From assembly GCA_018402485.1 (NCBI GenBank), contig JAGYIY010000001.1, forward strand, positions 590,001-654,000: a DNA stretch of 64,000 bases, given 5' to 3'. The position numbers and the translations under genes are program-made. Position 1 is the first letter of the stretch, and each line of letters opens with the position of its first letter. The stretch comes from Roseivirga sp. Its GTDB lineage: Bacteria; Bacteroidota; Bacteroidia; Cytophagales; Cyclobacteriaceae. Shown here one piece after another: positions 51,955-60,674 of this stretch. The notes under the pieces were generated by a model. The model was not told where the DNA came from. It saw only the letters and a list, made by a program, of their open reading frames with translations, and searched no databases.

Positions 51955-53133
51955 TCAGGGCTTTGTAAGCAGCCCTTTTTGCCATAAAAACACATAACGA
52001 AAGGCCAACATTAGCATAAATGGAATCATGGCTGCATTAAAATTTTGCAGTTGAAACACCCATACCAATACCGCCGCTAAGAGCAGAATAACCATCAAGA
52101 GGGTATAGACCCTCACCCAAACCGGTGTGCGTTTTTTCAAGAGTACGAAAGCTACAACTACATTAGGTGCAAAGGCCCAAAGGATATTCATGTTGTTGAT
52201 GGTGGTGCTATGATGCGTTCCAAACCAAAGGAAAAGAAGTAACAAGCCCAAGAGGCCAGTAATGAAGAAAAGCAGAAAATCAATCAGCCTTGTTCGCTTC
52301 TTGGATGAATAATCTTTAAGGGTAAAAACCATTACTAAAAGGGCTAGAATGGTAAGAACAATCATGGGGGAAAGCACCTCTTTTTGTGCTTCATAAAAGT
52401 TAGTCTCATGTAGAATGCGTGTTTCTTTCACGGCAGGAACGCTTCCTTCTAGACGTTCAATCCTAGCGTTTTCAAAAGCATCAAACACATAGTCGGGCAA
52501 ATACAGGTATTGCTCCGGCTGAGGGGTTTGGTCGATTACATTTCCCAAAGCCATATCGATTCCAAAATCGCCCCAGGGGTGGTTGAAAGTATTTTCATCT
52601 ACCAAGTCTCTTAACGTGGGACGACCTGCTACTGGTTCGTGCTGGAAAACAAGCTTTTCACCCAACACAGCACGGACCACATCACGCAGTTTGGTGGCAC
52701 AGTTGTCAAAAAACTGATCGTATCGATAGTACCTGTTCTGCGGTAAATGGTTGTTTTCTAAAAACTCAAAGACAGCTTGTGTTTCATCGGGGCTTAAATT
52801 GAGCACCTGTTCCTTCAACCAACGGTTCTGCGCACTGTAAGACGTTAAGAAGCGACTGAAATCATAGGCTGACAAGTGATAATCCGCAGTTCCCATAGAA
52901 AACTGTACATAAAACCCTTCTTCAAAAGAGTCGTATGTACCGTAATTATACACGCGATCAAGGCCAAGGGCATCGTCTTTCACACGAAAAGCACTGTGAC
53001 CAAATGCATCGTACAAGTGCTTGCCAGGACCAACCGTAATTAAACTAACTTCAGCATTTGAGGATAGTTTTGGAAACTGTGCCCATAATTGACTTGAAAA
53101 TAAGCAGACGAACAAGAGGTATGACCACTTCAT
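51955..53133 (-). CDS. DUF4105-family membrane protein
   Basis: The protein of about 392 residues has a signal peptide (WSYLLFVCLFSSQLWAQ), then a periplasmic DUF4105 (Lnb N-terminal-like) domain. The residues GHSAFRVKD, YNYGTYDS and FFDNCATKLRDVV show its conserved His and Cys positions, resembling a papain-like arrangement (Cys in NCAT with His in GHSAF). The C-terminal third has about five membrane helices (VLTILALLVMVFTL onwards). A hydrolase role is possible but unproven. The start at 53133 follows the signal peptide; an upstream ATG (53157) would add eight residues. Confidence 0.82.
   Translation of the reverse strand: MKWSYLLFVCLFSSQLWAQFPKLSSNAEVSLITVGPGKHLYDAFGHSAFRVKDDALGLDRVYNYGTYDSFEEGFYVQFSMGTADYHLSAYDFSRFLTSYSAQNRWLKEQVLNLSPDETQAVFEFLENNHLPQNRYYRYDQFFDNCATKLRDVVRAVLGEKLVFQHEPVAGRPTLRDLVDENTFNHPWGDFGIDMALGNVIDQTPQPEQYLYLPDYVFDAFENARIERLEGSVPAVKETRILHETNFYEAQKEVLSPMIVLTILALLVMVFTLKDYSSKKRTRLIDFLLFFITGLLGLLLLFLWFGTHHSTTINNMNILWAFAPNVVVAFVLLKKRTPVWVRVYTLLMVILLLAAVLVWVFQLQNFNAAMIPFMLMLAFRYVFLWQKGLLTKP
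51957..51980 (+). terminator. hairpin terminator downstream of recX
   Basis: AGGGCT (51957-51962) and AGCCCT (51971-51976) pair around an 8-nt loop, then a short T-run to 51980. It lies inside the last codons of the convergent DUF4105 gene but reads as a terminator for recX transcription. Confidence 0.55.
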
Positions 53134-53419
53134 GTAATAAAAATAGCGCTTTTCCACTTAAATTAGGACACTGCAGCTCAGAAAAATGGCGAAAAGATGT
53201 TATTGAATGAGGAAAGATTATTCCTTCCAATTAAATCCTTAAAAGCAGTAAAGGCAAGTGGAATGATGACTTCAATTTTTTCATTAGATCAGACCCTATT
53301 CGGGTATGGAACACGGTGAAATTAGCAAGCAGATTTTACCTTTCAAAGTTGAGTCATAAGCTTGCCTATTGATGAATTGAAATGTATAAAAATTATTCCG
53401 AAGCAATACAACTAGGCAC
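53134..53419. other. intergenic region
   Basis: About 285 bp between a Cys-rich gene and the DUF4105 gene, both minus strand. GCAAGC (53335-53340) and GCTTGC (53359-53364) form a weak inverted repeat. No gene was seen. Confidence 0.35.
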
Positions 53420-53584
53420 TTAAGCCTTTAGATGATCCGGTAATTTGAAATGTTTTTTTTTGGTTGTTGGTTCACAGCTATTGCAACCAGAAGAGCATCC
53501 TCCCTTTTTATATAGGAAATAAAATTTTCGACCCAAATAGCCCGCGGCTGATAAAAACAACAAAATAATTAATACCTCTTGCAT
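53420..53584 (-). CDS. small Cys-rich membrane protein (FeoB-associated-like)
   Basis: A 54-residue frame starting with ATG at 53584. It has one membrane helix (VLIILLFLSAAGYLG), a basic stretch, then a Cys cluster GGCSSGCNSCEP and a Lys-rich tail ending HLKA. This matches small FeoB-associated Cys-rich membrane proteins in shape. No feoB or feoA gene lies nearby. It begins 53 bp after the inositol monophosphatase gene ends and could be read through from it. It is too small for usual gene callers. The Cys cluster in phase with a membrane anchor is hard to explain by chance. Confidence 0.65.
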   Translation of the reverse strand: MQEVLIILLFLSAAGYLGRKFYFLYKKGGCSSGCNSCEPTTKKKHFKLPDHLKA

Positions 53585-53637
53585 AGCAGATGTTGAAACG
53601 GCTAAATAAATGGCAAAGTTCTTTAATTAGCAAGATT

Positions 53638-54417
53638 TTACCAATGCTTTTGTAAGGTTTCCAACAAAACGGGTTGAATAGAATTTCCCGCTACAATTTC
53701 ACGACCGAACAAAAAATCACTTCCCCCATTGAAGTCTGTAACACGACCTCCTGCCTCTTGCACCAATAATGCTCCGGCTGCAACATCCCAAGCATTGAGG
53801 TTGTATTCAAAAAAGCCTTCAAAACGCCCACAGGCGGTATAAGCTAGGTCTACTGCTGCACTACCCATTCTGCGTAAGCCATGGGTTTTTTGCATAAGGG
53901 CATTGAGTACCGCTAAATACTTGTTCATTTCTTCAAAGTCGTAATAGGGAAATCCAGTGGCCAAAAGTGCTTGATCAATGGTTCTGACTTGCGAAACCTG
54001 AATGGGCATGTGGTTTAAAAAAGCACCTCCACCTTTTATGGCATGAAAACATTCATCGCGATTTAACTCATACACCACACCCAAAACCAATTCTTCCCTT
54101 TTCATTAAAGCCACAGAGATAGCATAGATGGGCAAACCATGACTAAAATTAGTGGTTCCATCTAAAGGATCAATGATCCAATTGTAACCGTCTGACCTTT
54201 TGGAAGAGGTGCCTTCTTCTGCAATAAAGCCACTGCCCGGAAGAATTTCTGCGAGGCCTTCTACTAATATTCTTTCTGCCGCTTTATCAACATAGGAAAC
54301 AAGGTCATTTTGCCCTTTGTATTCGATTTTGGAGGGTTCAAAATCAAGCGCCTCTTGTCGAATGAAGGCTCCCGTTTCCTTAACCAAAACGATCACATCT
54401 TGTAATAATCTCTGCAT
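53638..54417 (-). CDS. suhB: inositol monophosphatase family protein
   Basis: The 259-residue protein carries the family motifs: the metal-binding glutamates in GFIAEEG (E67, E68), WIIDPLDGTTNFSHG with D83 and D86, and the C-terminal NAWDVAAGALLVQEAGG. These residues bind two or three Mg ions and support phosphoester hydrolysis. Family members act on inositol phosphates, and some on other sugar phosphates or nucleotides. It starts 6 bp after the rsmI stop on the same strand, so it is in the rsmI operon. Confidence 0.9.
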   Translation of the reverse strand: MQRLLQDVIVLVKETGAFIRQEALDFEPSKIEYKGQNDLVSYVDKAAERILVEGLAEILPGSGFIAEEGTSSKRSDGYNWIIDPLDGTTNFSHGLPIYAISVALMKREELVLGVVYELNRDECFHAIKGGGAFLNHMPIQVSQVRTIDQALLATGFPYYDFEEMNKYLAVLNALMQKTHGLRRMGSAAVDLAYTACGRFEGFFEYNLNAWDVAAGALLVQEAGGRVTDFNGGSDFLFGREIVAGNSIQPVLLETLQKHW

Positions 54418-54423
54418 GCTCTT

Positions 54424-55104
54424 CTATTTTTTACCCTCTACCACCAATACAAACTCTCCTTTGATTGTGTGCGATTGAAAGTGCAAGATGAGAGCTGATA
54501 ATTTACCACGCACGGTTTCTTCGTATAATTTTGAAATTTCGCGGGCGATGGCGGCTTCTCTATCTCCAATAATGCTTTGAAGTTGCTCCAGTGTTTTGAG
54601 CAGACGATGAGGAGATTCATAAAAAACAATTGTTCTTTCTTCCTCTGACAGTGCTTTCATGCGTGTTTGTCGTCCTTTTTTGTGAGGCAGAAAGCCTTCA
54701 AAAACAAAGCGGTCGGCAGGCAAACCGGAGGTAACCAAAGCCGGAACAAAAGCAGTAGCTCCAGGCAAGCAGTTAACCTCGAGTCCTTCTTTAATCGCCT
54801 CCCTTACTAATAGAAACCCGGGGTCGGAAATGGCAGGAGTCCCAGCATCAGAAATTAAAGCCAAGCTAAGGCCTCCCTTCATTTTGGCCACCCACTTTTC
54901 TACCGTTTTATGTTCATTAAATACATGGTAACTCTGCAGTGGTTTTTGTACCTCAATGTGTTTCAGAAGCTTTCCTGAGGTTCTGGTATCTTCTGCCAAA
55001 ATGATGTCTACCTCTTGTAAAACTTTGATGGCCCTAAGCGTGATATCATCCAAATTTCCAATGGGCGTAGGCACCAAATACAAGTCTACCTTACCATTCA
55101 TCAT
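54424..55104 (-). CDS. rsmI: 16S rRNA 2'-O-methyltransferase RsmI
   Basis: The 226-residue protein matches RsmI, which methylates C1402 of 16S rRNA with S-adenosylmethionine. It has the tetrapyrrole-methylase fold: the N-terminal [18 protein letters not shown], then [25 protein letters not shown] and the catalytic-region [13 protein letters not shown] followed by [15 protein letters not shown]. All are standard for the family. Its first codon region overlaps the end of the pterin dehydratase gene by 4 bp, showing one operon. Confidence 0.93.
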   Translation of the reverse strand: MMNGKVDLYLVPTPIGNLDDITLRAIKVLQEVDIILAEDTRTSGKLLKHIEVQKPLQSYHVFNEHKTVEKWVAKMKGGLSLALISDAGTPAISDPGFLLVREAIKEGLEVNCLPGATAFVPALVTSGLPADRFVFEGFLPHKKGRQTRMKALSEEERTIVFYESPHRLLKTLEQLQSIIGDREAAIAREISKLYEETVRGKLSALILHFQSHTIKGEFVLVVEGKK

Positions 55105-55331
55105 ACGAGGGCATCAATCTTTTTAGCCAATTCCCGGTCCTTTTCGGTGATGGTATTTCCCTCATCATGTGTAGTCAGTTCGAAGCTTACTTTATTGTAC
55201 ACATTGGACCAATTGGGATGATGATCCATTTTTTCTGCCACAATGGCCACCTTACTCATAAAGCCAAAAGCCTCTGTAAAGTCATTAAACTCAAAGGTTT
55301 TGATTAGTTTATCATTTTCTTCCTTCCACAT
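55101..55331 (-). CDS. 4a-hydroxytetrahydrobiopterin dehydratase
   Basis: This 76-residue protein is a short but complete pterin-4a-carbinolamine dehydratase. The motif [18 protein letters not shown] (H37, H38, P39) and [13 protein letters not shown] (H55) are the conserved active-site segments. It recycles oxidised pterin made by aromatic-amino-acid hydroxylases. No such hydroxylase lies nearby, so it may be a moonlighting or general scavenger. It is tightly spaced between methyltransferase and rsmI genes in one operon. Confidence 0.92.
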   Translation of the reverse strand: MWKEENDKLIKTFEFNDFTEAFGFMSKVAIVAEKMDHHPNWSNVYNKVSFELTTHDEGNTITEKDRELAKKIDALV

Positions 55332-55333
55332 AT

Positions 55334-56008
55334 TTATTTTTTTGCGCTTACAATAAATTGAAAAGCCAAACTATGACGATCGACATTAATGTTCTTATAT
55401 CCTGCCATTCTTAAAATCCTTCTTACCTCAGAGGGATCTATCTTAAAATTCTCAGCTGGTCCGACTGGAATATCTCCTCTTTTGAAATCTACAATGAGGA
55501 GCGTTCCGTTCACCTTCAAGCCCTTAGTTAGCCGTTTAAAGTACTTTTCTTGTTCGGGAATATAGGCGAAAGTATTGACGACCAGCACCGCATCTACTTC
55601 TTGTTCCTTTAATTCCGGTTGATTTGGTTCCGTTAACCGGGTTTCGATAGAGGATGTCCAATTGCCCAGCACTTCTTTCTGCTCTTCTATATATTCTAAT
55701 GCCAAGGGGTCGATATCTAAAGCAATTACTTTTTCTGCTGCCTTAGCCAATTTGAATGTAAAATAGCCAGATCCAGCTCCAATATCCACGACTGTTTTTT
55801 GACTCAAATCTCCAAGTTGATCTAAAATCAATTGAGGATTCTGCCACTCTGTTCTCTTGGTTTCTCTTTCGCCCATAGGTGTTAAAATCTCCCAAGGGGT
55901 TTCAGGCTCCTGAGCCTTTGAACGGGTTGGATTACTCAAGGTTTGTTCGGTTGGGGAAGAATTACAAGCCCAAATTAACAACAGAAGAAACAAACCAAGT
56001 TTTTTCAT
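55334..56008 (-). CDS. class I SAM methyltransferase with lipoprotein signal
   Basis: The 224-residue protein has a Rossmann-type methyltransferase core: [16 protein letters not shown] (motif I), ALDIDP (motif II), [12 protein letters not shown] and [12 protein letters not shown]. What is odd is the N-terminus, [18 protein letters not shown], a lipoprotein signal with Cys15. Such an enzyme would face the periplasm, where S-adenosylmethionine is not expected. The alternative is that the signal is a membrane anchor or that translation starts later. The first codon overlaps the upstream DUF493 gene end by one base, and the pterin dehydratase gene follows 2 bp later, so it is in the operon. Confidence 0.82.
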   Translation of the reverse strand: MKKLGLFLLLLIWACNSSPTEQTLSNPTRSKAQEPETPWEILTPMGERETKRTEWQNPQLILDQLGDLSQKTVVDIGAGSGYFTFKLAKAAEKVIALDIDPLALEYIEEQKEVLGNWTSSIETRLTEPNQPELKEQEVDAVLVVNTFAYIPEQEKYFKRLTKGLKVNGTLLIVDFKRGDIPVGPAENFKIDPSEVRRILRMAGYKNINVDRHSLAFQFIVSAKK

Positions 56009-56277
56009 TAGAGTGCAATTATGCCATCGATTGTATGTGCCTTTTGATAAATATTTATGACAAAATCAGTGTTAGGTGCCATTACTTTGGCTGTCACACT
56101 GGTATAATTACCTTTACTAGAGGGCTTGAAGATGACTTCATTCAAAGGAAACAACGCCTCAACTTCTTCTTTCTTGGGTTCTGGAACAATAAATTTAAAC
56201 ATATAGAGAGCCGGAAAATCTTGCGTTTCCTCTAATCGCTTTCGAAAAGCGTCAGTATCGAATGTTTTAGAAGCCAT
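56008..56277 (-). CDS. DUF493-family protein
   Basis: The 89-residue protein has the compact ferredoxin-like fold of DUF493 (YbeD-like). Visible segments are FPALYMFKFIVPEPKKEEVE and NYTSVTAKVMAPNTDFVINIY. The family has no proven role; YbeD itself lies near lipoate genes in E. coli. I use the ATG at 56277 since the longer frame adds a hydrophobic leader with no family support. It is the first gene of an operon running to the inositol monophosphatase gene. Confidence 0.82.
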   Translation of the reverse strand: MASKTFDTDAFRKRLEETQDFPALYMFKFIVPEPKKEEVEALFPLNEVIFKPSSKGNYTSVTAKVMAPNTDFVINIYQKAHTIDGIIAL

Positions 56278-56329
56278 TTTTTTTAGTTTTAGGAAATTTA
56301 GCGAAAAGTCCATCTTTCTCAAAAAATAA

Positions 56330-56370
56330 AGCCCAATCGTTGGACTCTTCTATAGCGTACCGATTGGGCT
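56330..56370 (-). terminator. hairpin after the PpiD-like gene
   Basis: AGCCCAATCG (56330-56339) and CGATTGGGCT (56361-56370) form a perfect 10-bp stem with a 21-nt loop. It lies 23 bp after the PpiD-like stop and precedes the DUF493 operon on the same strand. A T-tract (from the AAAAAATAAA at 56321-56330) follows in the minus direction. Confidence 0.7.
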
Positions 56371-56392
56371 CAAAATGCAATATGAGAAAGGG

Positions 56393-58498
56393 TTAGAAAT
56401 ACTTATACCTTTCGTCTATCACTTCAATTTTTTCTTTCAGGGCACTTACCAATTTAGTTTGTATTTGGTTAATCTGATTACTCAGCAACTGGTTTTCATA
56501 AGTAGTATAATCGCCAATTTGCGCTGCCTCTGATTTAGATTTCAATTCCAACATAACAATGCCCAAACCATCCACTTCATATGCCGAAGTTTGGTCTCCG
56601 GGGTTTTGTAATGCGAAGGCAGCACCAATGGCTTCAGGTGCAATGCCCAGAGAACCTAGGTTGTTGTCTTCAAGCCTTAGTGTTTGATCTTCAAAAACCT
56701 GAACAGATTCACCATAAGCACTTGCTTTAGCAGAAAGACTTCCACTAATTGTGCTCAATTTATTTTTGATGTATTCTGCTTTCTTTTGTTCTGTTACAAT
56801 TTCCTCGATCGTACTGCGTACTTCTGAAAAAGGTTGAACACCCTCTTCGGTTTTATCGGAATAAACTGCCACAGCATATTCATTTTCAAGGTCAAAATCT
56901 TTAACATCCTCTAGTTGAGCCTCGCTGTATAACCAAGTAACCAATGATCTAGCATTTTCTAAACGCCCAACTGCCACTTCATTCTTATCGATCCGTGTCC
57001 CACTAAAAACAGAATAGCCTTCTTCTGCTGCTTGATTACGGAAGCTCTCTACATCATCGACGGAGGCAGCAAACTCAGCCGCTTGAATGTACACTTGGTT
57101 GGTAGTTTCATAAGAAGGAACCATTTCTATGATTACTTGAGCTACCTTATACCTTTTAGAAATTTTCGTTTTGCTTACATTTATGATATAAATTTTATCG
57201 TTCTTTTCAATCAATCGATTCACCAAGCCGGTTCGCTTTGCACCAAAGACCACGTCTTCAATATCAGCAATTTGACTGCTTCCTTTTTTAATCCAGCCTA
57301 GGTCTCCTCCACCTGTGCTAAAGTCTCCATCACTGTATTCTCTGGCTAAATCGTCAAACTTTTCACCCTTGCGTAACCTGCGTAAAACATTGTTGGCGGT
57401 GGTTCTGATCTCCCCTTTTTCCGTTGCAGATCTGTTTTGAAGGTAGAAAACAATCTGGCTGGCACGAGCAAATTCATCTTCTGTATCAACTATGTCTGTT
57501 ACTTTTTGCAAAGAATACACTCCATTCTGCAAATTTGGTCCGACAATGTCACCAGCTTTTAGTTCAGTTAAATTATCAGCTAAGGCTAATGGCAATGCAC
57601 TTGGGTCGTATGTTGTAAAGCCTAAGCCTTGCTCCGTCATGCTCATGGCATAGCTAGAATCATTTACGCCAGAAGCCAAGGTGTTTTTGATGTCTTGCAT
57701 TTGCTGACGATAAGAGGCTGAATCTTCTGCACTTGGAATGACTGGAAAAGACACGTATTCCAAACTGCGTGTTTCTTCAACTTCGTAGTCCTCTCGATGA
57801 TCGTCATAATACGACCTTAAATCTGCCTCGGAAATTTCTCCTATTTCATCGTTAGTAAGGGCATTAAAAGGAACATATAGATAATCTACATCCACAAAAC
57901 CCAACTGCGCTGTGTAAGCCTTTTGAGCTTCGGCCAAGGTAACATAGGAGGTTTTAGACAGTAGGTTAAGAAATTTCTCTCTGCGCCTTTGAACCATGGC
58001 CTGCTGTTCTGCATTGGCAAAATAAAACTGTGCTTCGGGGCCATACAAAGTAATCTGACTTAGAAATTCTTTGATTTGTGCCTTTTCTGTGGTGCCTAAA
58101 AATTGTTGGAAAAAATTGCTAATGCTTGGAGATATATTATTGCCCTGCACCATGTCAATGCGTTCTTCGGTACCAATTTCTAAACCAAGGGCATCTAGTT
58201 TTTTAGTAAATGCGATATCATTGATCAATTGATCCCAAGCCTGCTGGCGAATGAATTGATTGGAAGCCGGGTCACTACTAGTAAAACCGTAGTATTGTTT
58301 CAGGTTTTCAACTATGGTAGCGAACTCTTCTTGAGAAATGGACTCCCCGTCAATAGAACCTACCTCTCTTTTGTCAGTACCCAAAATTGAGGATTGAGGA
58401 CCCAGCAAGTCGGTTAAAACAAAAGCGAGAATGGAAAACCCTACCACGACTACGACTAGTCGACCCATTTTTTCGCGAAGCGTATTAATTATAGCCAT
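56393..58498 (-). CDS. PpiD/SurA-like membrane-anchored folding factor
   Basis: The 701-residue protein has one N-terminal membrane helix (RLVVVVVGFSILAFVLTDLL), a SurA-N/PpiD chaperone region (about 40-200) and a parvulin-type rotamase domain around residues 330-450 with FDDLAREYSDGDFSTGGGDLGW. The latter includes the LAREYSD and GGDLGW motifs of parvulins. PpiD proteins help periplasmic and outer-membrane proteins fold. It sits in a cluster of envelope genes. The ATG at 58498 is preferred; an upstream extension lacks family support. Confidence 0.87.
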   Translation of the reverse strand: MAIINTLREKMGRLVVVVVGFSILAFVLTDLLGPQSSILGTDKREVGSIDGESISQEEFATIVENLKQYYGFTSSDPASNQFIRQQAWDQLINDIAFTKKLDALGLEIGTEERIDMVQGNNISPSISNFFQQFLGTTEKAQIKEFLSQITLYGPEAQFYFANAEQQAMVQRRREKFLNLLSKTSYVTLAEAQKAYTAQLGFVDVDYLYVPFNALTNDEIGEISEADLRSYYDDHREDYEVEETRSLEYVSFPVIPSAEDSASYRQQMQDIKNTLASGVNDSSYAMSMTEQGLGFTTYDPSALPLALADNLTELKAGDIVGPNLQNGVYSLQKVTDIVDTEDEFARASQIVFYLQNRSATEKGEIRTTANNVLRRLRKGEKFDDLAREYSDGDFSTGGGDLGWIKKGSSQIADIEDVVFGAKRTGLVNRLIEKNDKIYIINVSKTKISKRYKVAQVIIEMVPSYETTNQVYIQAAEFAASVDDVESFRNQAAEEGYSVFSGTRIDKNEVAVGRLENARSLVTWLYSEAQLEDVKDFDLENEYAVAVYSDKTEEGVQPFSEVRSTIEEIVTEQKKAEYIKNKLSTISGSLSAKASAYGESVQVFEDQTLRLEDNNLGSLGIAPEAIGAAFALQNPGDQTSAYEVDGLGIVMLELKSKSEAAQIGDYTTYENQLLSNQINQIQTKLVSALKEKIEVIDERYKYF

Positions 58499-58573
58499 CT
58501 TATTAAATTTAAATAGGCGCAAACATACAAGAATTACGGCCTAAAATCAAAGGAAAGTTCTACCAAAAGTGCC

Positions 58574-59863
58574 TCAACGTAGGTCGTCTTGAGAAGTATT
58601 TAGTTTGAAGAGCACATTATCGATTCGATTGTCTGCCATAGAAACGATTGTGATCTCAATATGACCATAACGAATGACCTCTTCTTTCTCAGGAATACTT
58701 TCTGTTATGGACAAGATAAACCCTCCTAGGGTATCATAATCACCTTCCGGGAGTTTCCAATGGTATTTTTCATTCAGATAATCAATTTCATGACGCGCAC
58801 TCAGAATATAACTGTTCTCCCCTACCTTTTTTTCTACCCAGTCTTCGTCCTCATCATGCTCATCTTGAATTTCCCCAAAAATCTCTTCAATCACATCTTC
58901 TAAACTTACGATGCCTGAAGTACCACCAAACTCATCTACCACCATGGCCAAGCTTTTGTGCTGTTGGATGAATTGAATCATGAGCTCATTGGCGAGCATT
59001 GTTTCCGGTACGATGGTGATAGGGGTCAACATGCTTTCAATATCTTCTGGTTTTTTAAATAAATCACGCACATGGCAATAGCCAATAACTTCATCAATGC
59101 TGTCTCTATAAACAAGTACTTTGGCGTGCCCGCTATCGATAAACTCTGCTTTGAGTTCTTGAATGCTATCATTTACATCGACTGCCGAAATTTCCGTGCG
59201 TGGAATCATACATTCCCTTACGCGAATGGTCTTGAATTCCAATGCATTGTTAAAAATCTTGGTATCCAACTCTACCTTGGCCTTTTTAATATCCTTTTCG
59301 GTATTTCGCTTGATGTAATTACTCAAGTCTGTTAACCCAAAAACCTGGCGATCTTCCGCATAGGGCTGGCGCAATACAAAAAGAATTATGCCTTTTGACA
59401 TTTGTTCTATGAGCCAGACCAAAGGAAACATCATAATGAAAACCATCATGATGGGAATGGAAAGAATATTTAGCAAAGAATTTGGATTGAGCAAAAAGAT
59501 ACTCTTCGGTGTAAATTCTGCGGTGAGTAAAACAATAAAAGTTGAAAGCACTGTTTGTGCTAATACAACGGTAGTTCCGCTATTTATGACCTCTGGCAAC
59601 TGTTTGGCAATCCAAGGTTCGAGGACAGAGGCCATAAAAATGCCATAAATTACCAAGGCAATTGTATTTCCTACAAGGGCGGTATTGATGAGGCGCGATG
59701 GTTTTTGTGTAAAGAAAGCTAGGATACGACCGGAAAGCTTGCCTTGTTGGTTTTGTAACTCAATTTGTAACTTGCTTGCACTAATAAAAGCGATTTCCGT
59801 ACCCGAGAAAAATCCTGAGAACAAAAGGCTGAGTAAAATGATGGCCAATTGGTAGGTATTCAT
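58574..59863 (-). CDS. CNNM/CorC-type transporter-associated protein
   Basis: The 429-residue protein has the DUF21 (CNNM) membrane domain (residues 1-190, several helices including LLSLLFSGFFSGTEIAF), two CBS domains (about 205-330) and a C-terminal CorC_HlyC domain (about 345-425). The VDEFGGTSGIVSLEDVIEEI segment is typical. Relatives export magnesium or cobalt. In Bacteroidota the gene is often beside lptC and OM-biogenesis genes, as here. It shares one base with the small membrane protein gene upstream. Confidence 0.9.
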   Translation of the reverse strand: MNTYQLAIILLSLLFSGFFSGTEIAFISASKLQIELQNQQGKLSGRILAFFTQKPSRLINTALVGNTIALVIYGIFMASVLEPWIAKQLPEVINSGTTVVLAQTVLSTFIVLLTAEFTPKSIFLLNPNSLLNILSIPIMMVFIMMFPLVWLIEQMSKGIILFVLRQPYAEDRQVFGLTDLSNYIKRNTEKDIKKAKVELDTKIFNNALEFKTIRVRECMIPRTEISAVDVNDSIQELKAEFIDSGHAKVLVYRDSIDEVIGYCHVRDLFKKPEDIESMLTPITIVPETMLANELMIQFIQQHKSLAMVVDEFGGTSGIVSLEDVIEEIFGEIQDEHDEDEDWVEKKVGENSYILSARHEIDYLNEKYHWKLPEGDYDTLGGFILSITESIPEKEEVIRYGHIEITIVSMADNRIDNVLFKLNTSQDDLR

Positions 59864-60075
59864 TATTTCTTTCTTTTTTCTTTCCTTTTAAGTTGGCTTT
59901 TGGCGGCTTTTTCAGTGCGCTTTGCTCGTCTAAATCTAACCAAAAATAATAAGGAAAGCGACAACATAAATAAACCATAAGAAACACCTATGCCATTAAC
60001 AAAAGTTTGATGCACACCAATGATAAATAGGACGATGCACAAGGCAAATAATATGTTGTCGGTTAGGTTACTCAC
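59863..60075 (-). CDS. small membrane protein of unknown function
   Basis: The 70-residue protein has two membrane helices (ILFALCIVLFIIGVHQTF and YGLFMLSLSLLFLV) and a strongly basic tail rich in Arg and Lys (RRAKRTEKAAKSQLKRKE). I do not recognise the family. It overlaps lptC by 4 bp and the CNNM gene by 1 bp, so it is a true operon gene. A basic tail facing the cytoplasm fits the positive-inside rule. A link with LPS export is suggested only by location. Confidence 0.72.
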   Translation of the reverse strand: MSNLTDNILFALCIVLFIIGVHQTFVNGIGVSYGLFMLSLSLLFLVRFRRAKRTEKAAKSQLKRKEKRKK

Positions 60076-60602
60076 TTATTATTGATTTTTAGAATGCCCT
60101 CTCGTGGATTAATGAGTTCATAGGTCGAAAAATCCTGCGGTGCGCTAAACCCTTCGGCCGGGAGTAACTCTGTTTCCGTTTCGATGGTAATAAATTGATT
60201 GGTATAAATGATTTCTTCTTTAGGATTCCAATACAGTAACTCTGTACTCAAGGTTTCCTTTTTATTCAAATTCTTTACCAGCACATCACCTTCTGCGCGG
60301 TAGATATTTTCTTTGGCTGCTTTAAACCCTTTATGGGAGGTGAGTTCTGTAATTTTATTCCCTTCTTTATCGTAAAAGATCAAATGTAGGCCTTCAGGAA
60401 ACTCAATGTCTCCATTCTGATATTGCACTTGTCTTTTGCCCTTCATTTCTACCTTAACTACTGTTGAATCGCTCAATAGAATCCGTACATTCTCTGATTC
60501 ATACATAGGGCCAGTATACTCCTCCATATCAGAGAGGCGCTTTGTTTCTGAAAAACAAGCACTAAGCAAAAACACTAGAATAAATAGACTTGAAGTCCTC
60601 AT
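60072..60602 (-). CDS. lptC: LPS export protein LptC-like lipoprotein
   Basis: The 176-residue protein is a lipoprotein (LLSAC, Cys16) and matches the LptC/LptA-type beta-jellyroll fold in its pattern: RILLSDSTVVKVEMKGKRQV, then LTSHKGFKAAKENIYRAEG and the repeat with LLYWNPKEEIIYT. It should pass lipopolysaccharide between the inner-membrane transporter and the periplasmic bridge. Most LptC proteins have a membrane anchor; here the anchor is a lipid, as usual for Bacteroidota. It is 72 bp downstream of the TPR gene. Confidence 0.83.
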   Translation of the reverse strand: MRTSSLFILVFLLSACFSETKRLSDMEEYTGPMYESENVRILLSDSTVVKVEMKGKRQVQYQNGDIEFPEGLHLIFYDKEGNKITELTSHKGFKAAKENIYRAEGDVLVKNLNKKETLSTELLYWNPKEEIIYTNQFITIETETELLPAEGFSAPQDFSTYELINPREGILKINNK

Positions 60603-60620
60603 TGGGTGGAAGATACAAAA

Positions 60621-60648
60621 ACGGCCTTTCTCCTACGAGAAAGACCGT
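60621..60648 (-). terminator. hairpin terminator after the TPR gene
   Basis: ACGGCCTTTCTC and GAGAAAGACCGT form a 12-bp stem with one mismatch and a CTAC loop. In the minus direction it is followed by a T-run (TTTTTGT). It lies between the TPR-protein and lptC genes and may separate their transcripts partly. Confidence 0.75.
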
Positions 60649-60674
60649 CGAATTTATATGTTTATGTGTAAGCT

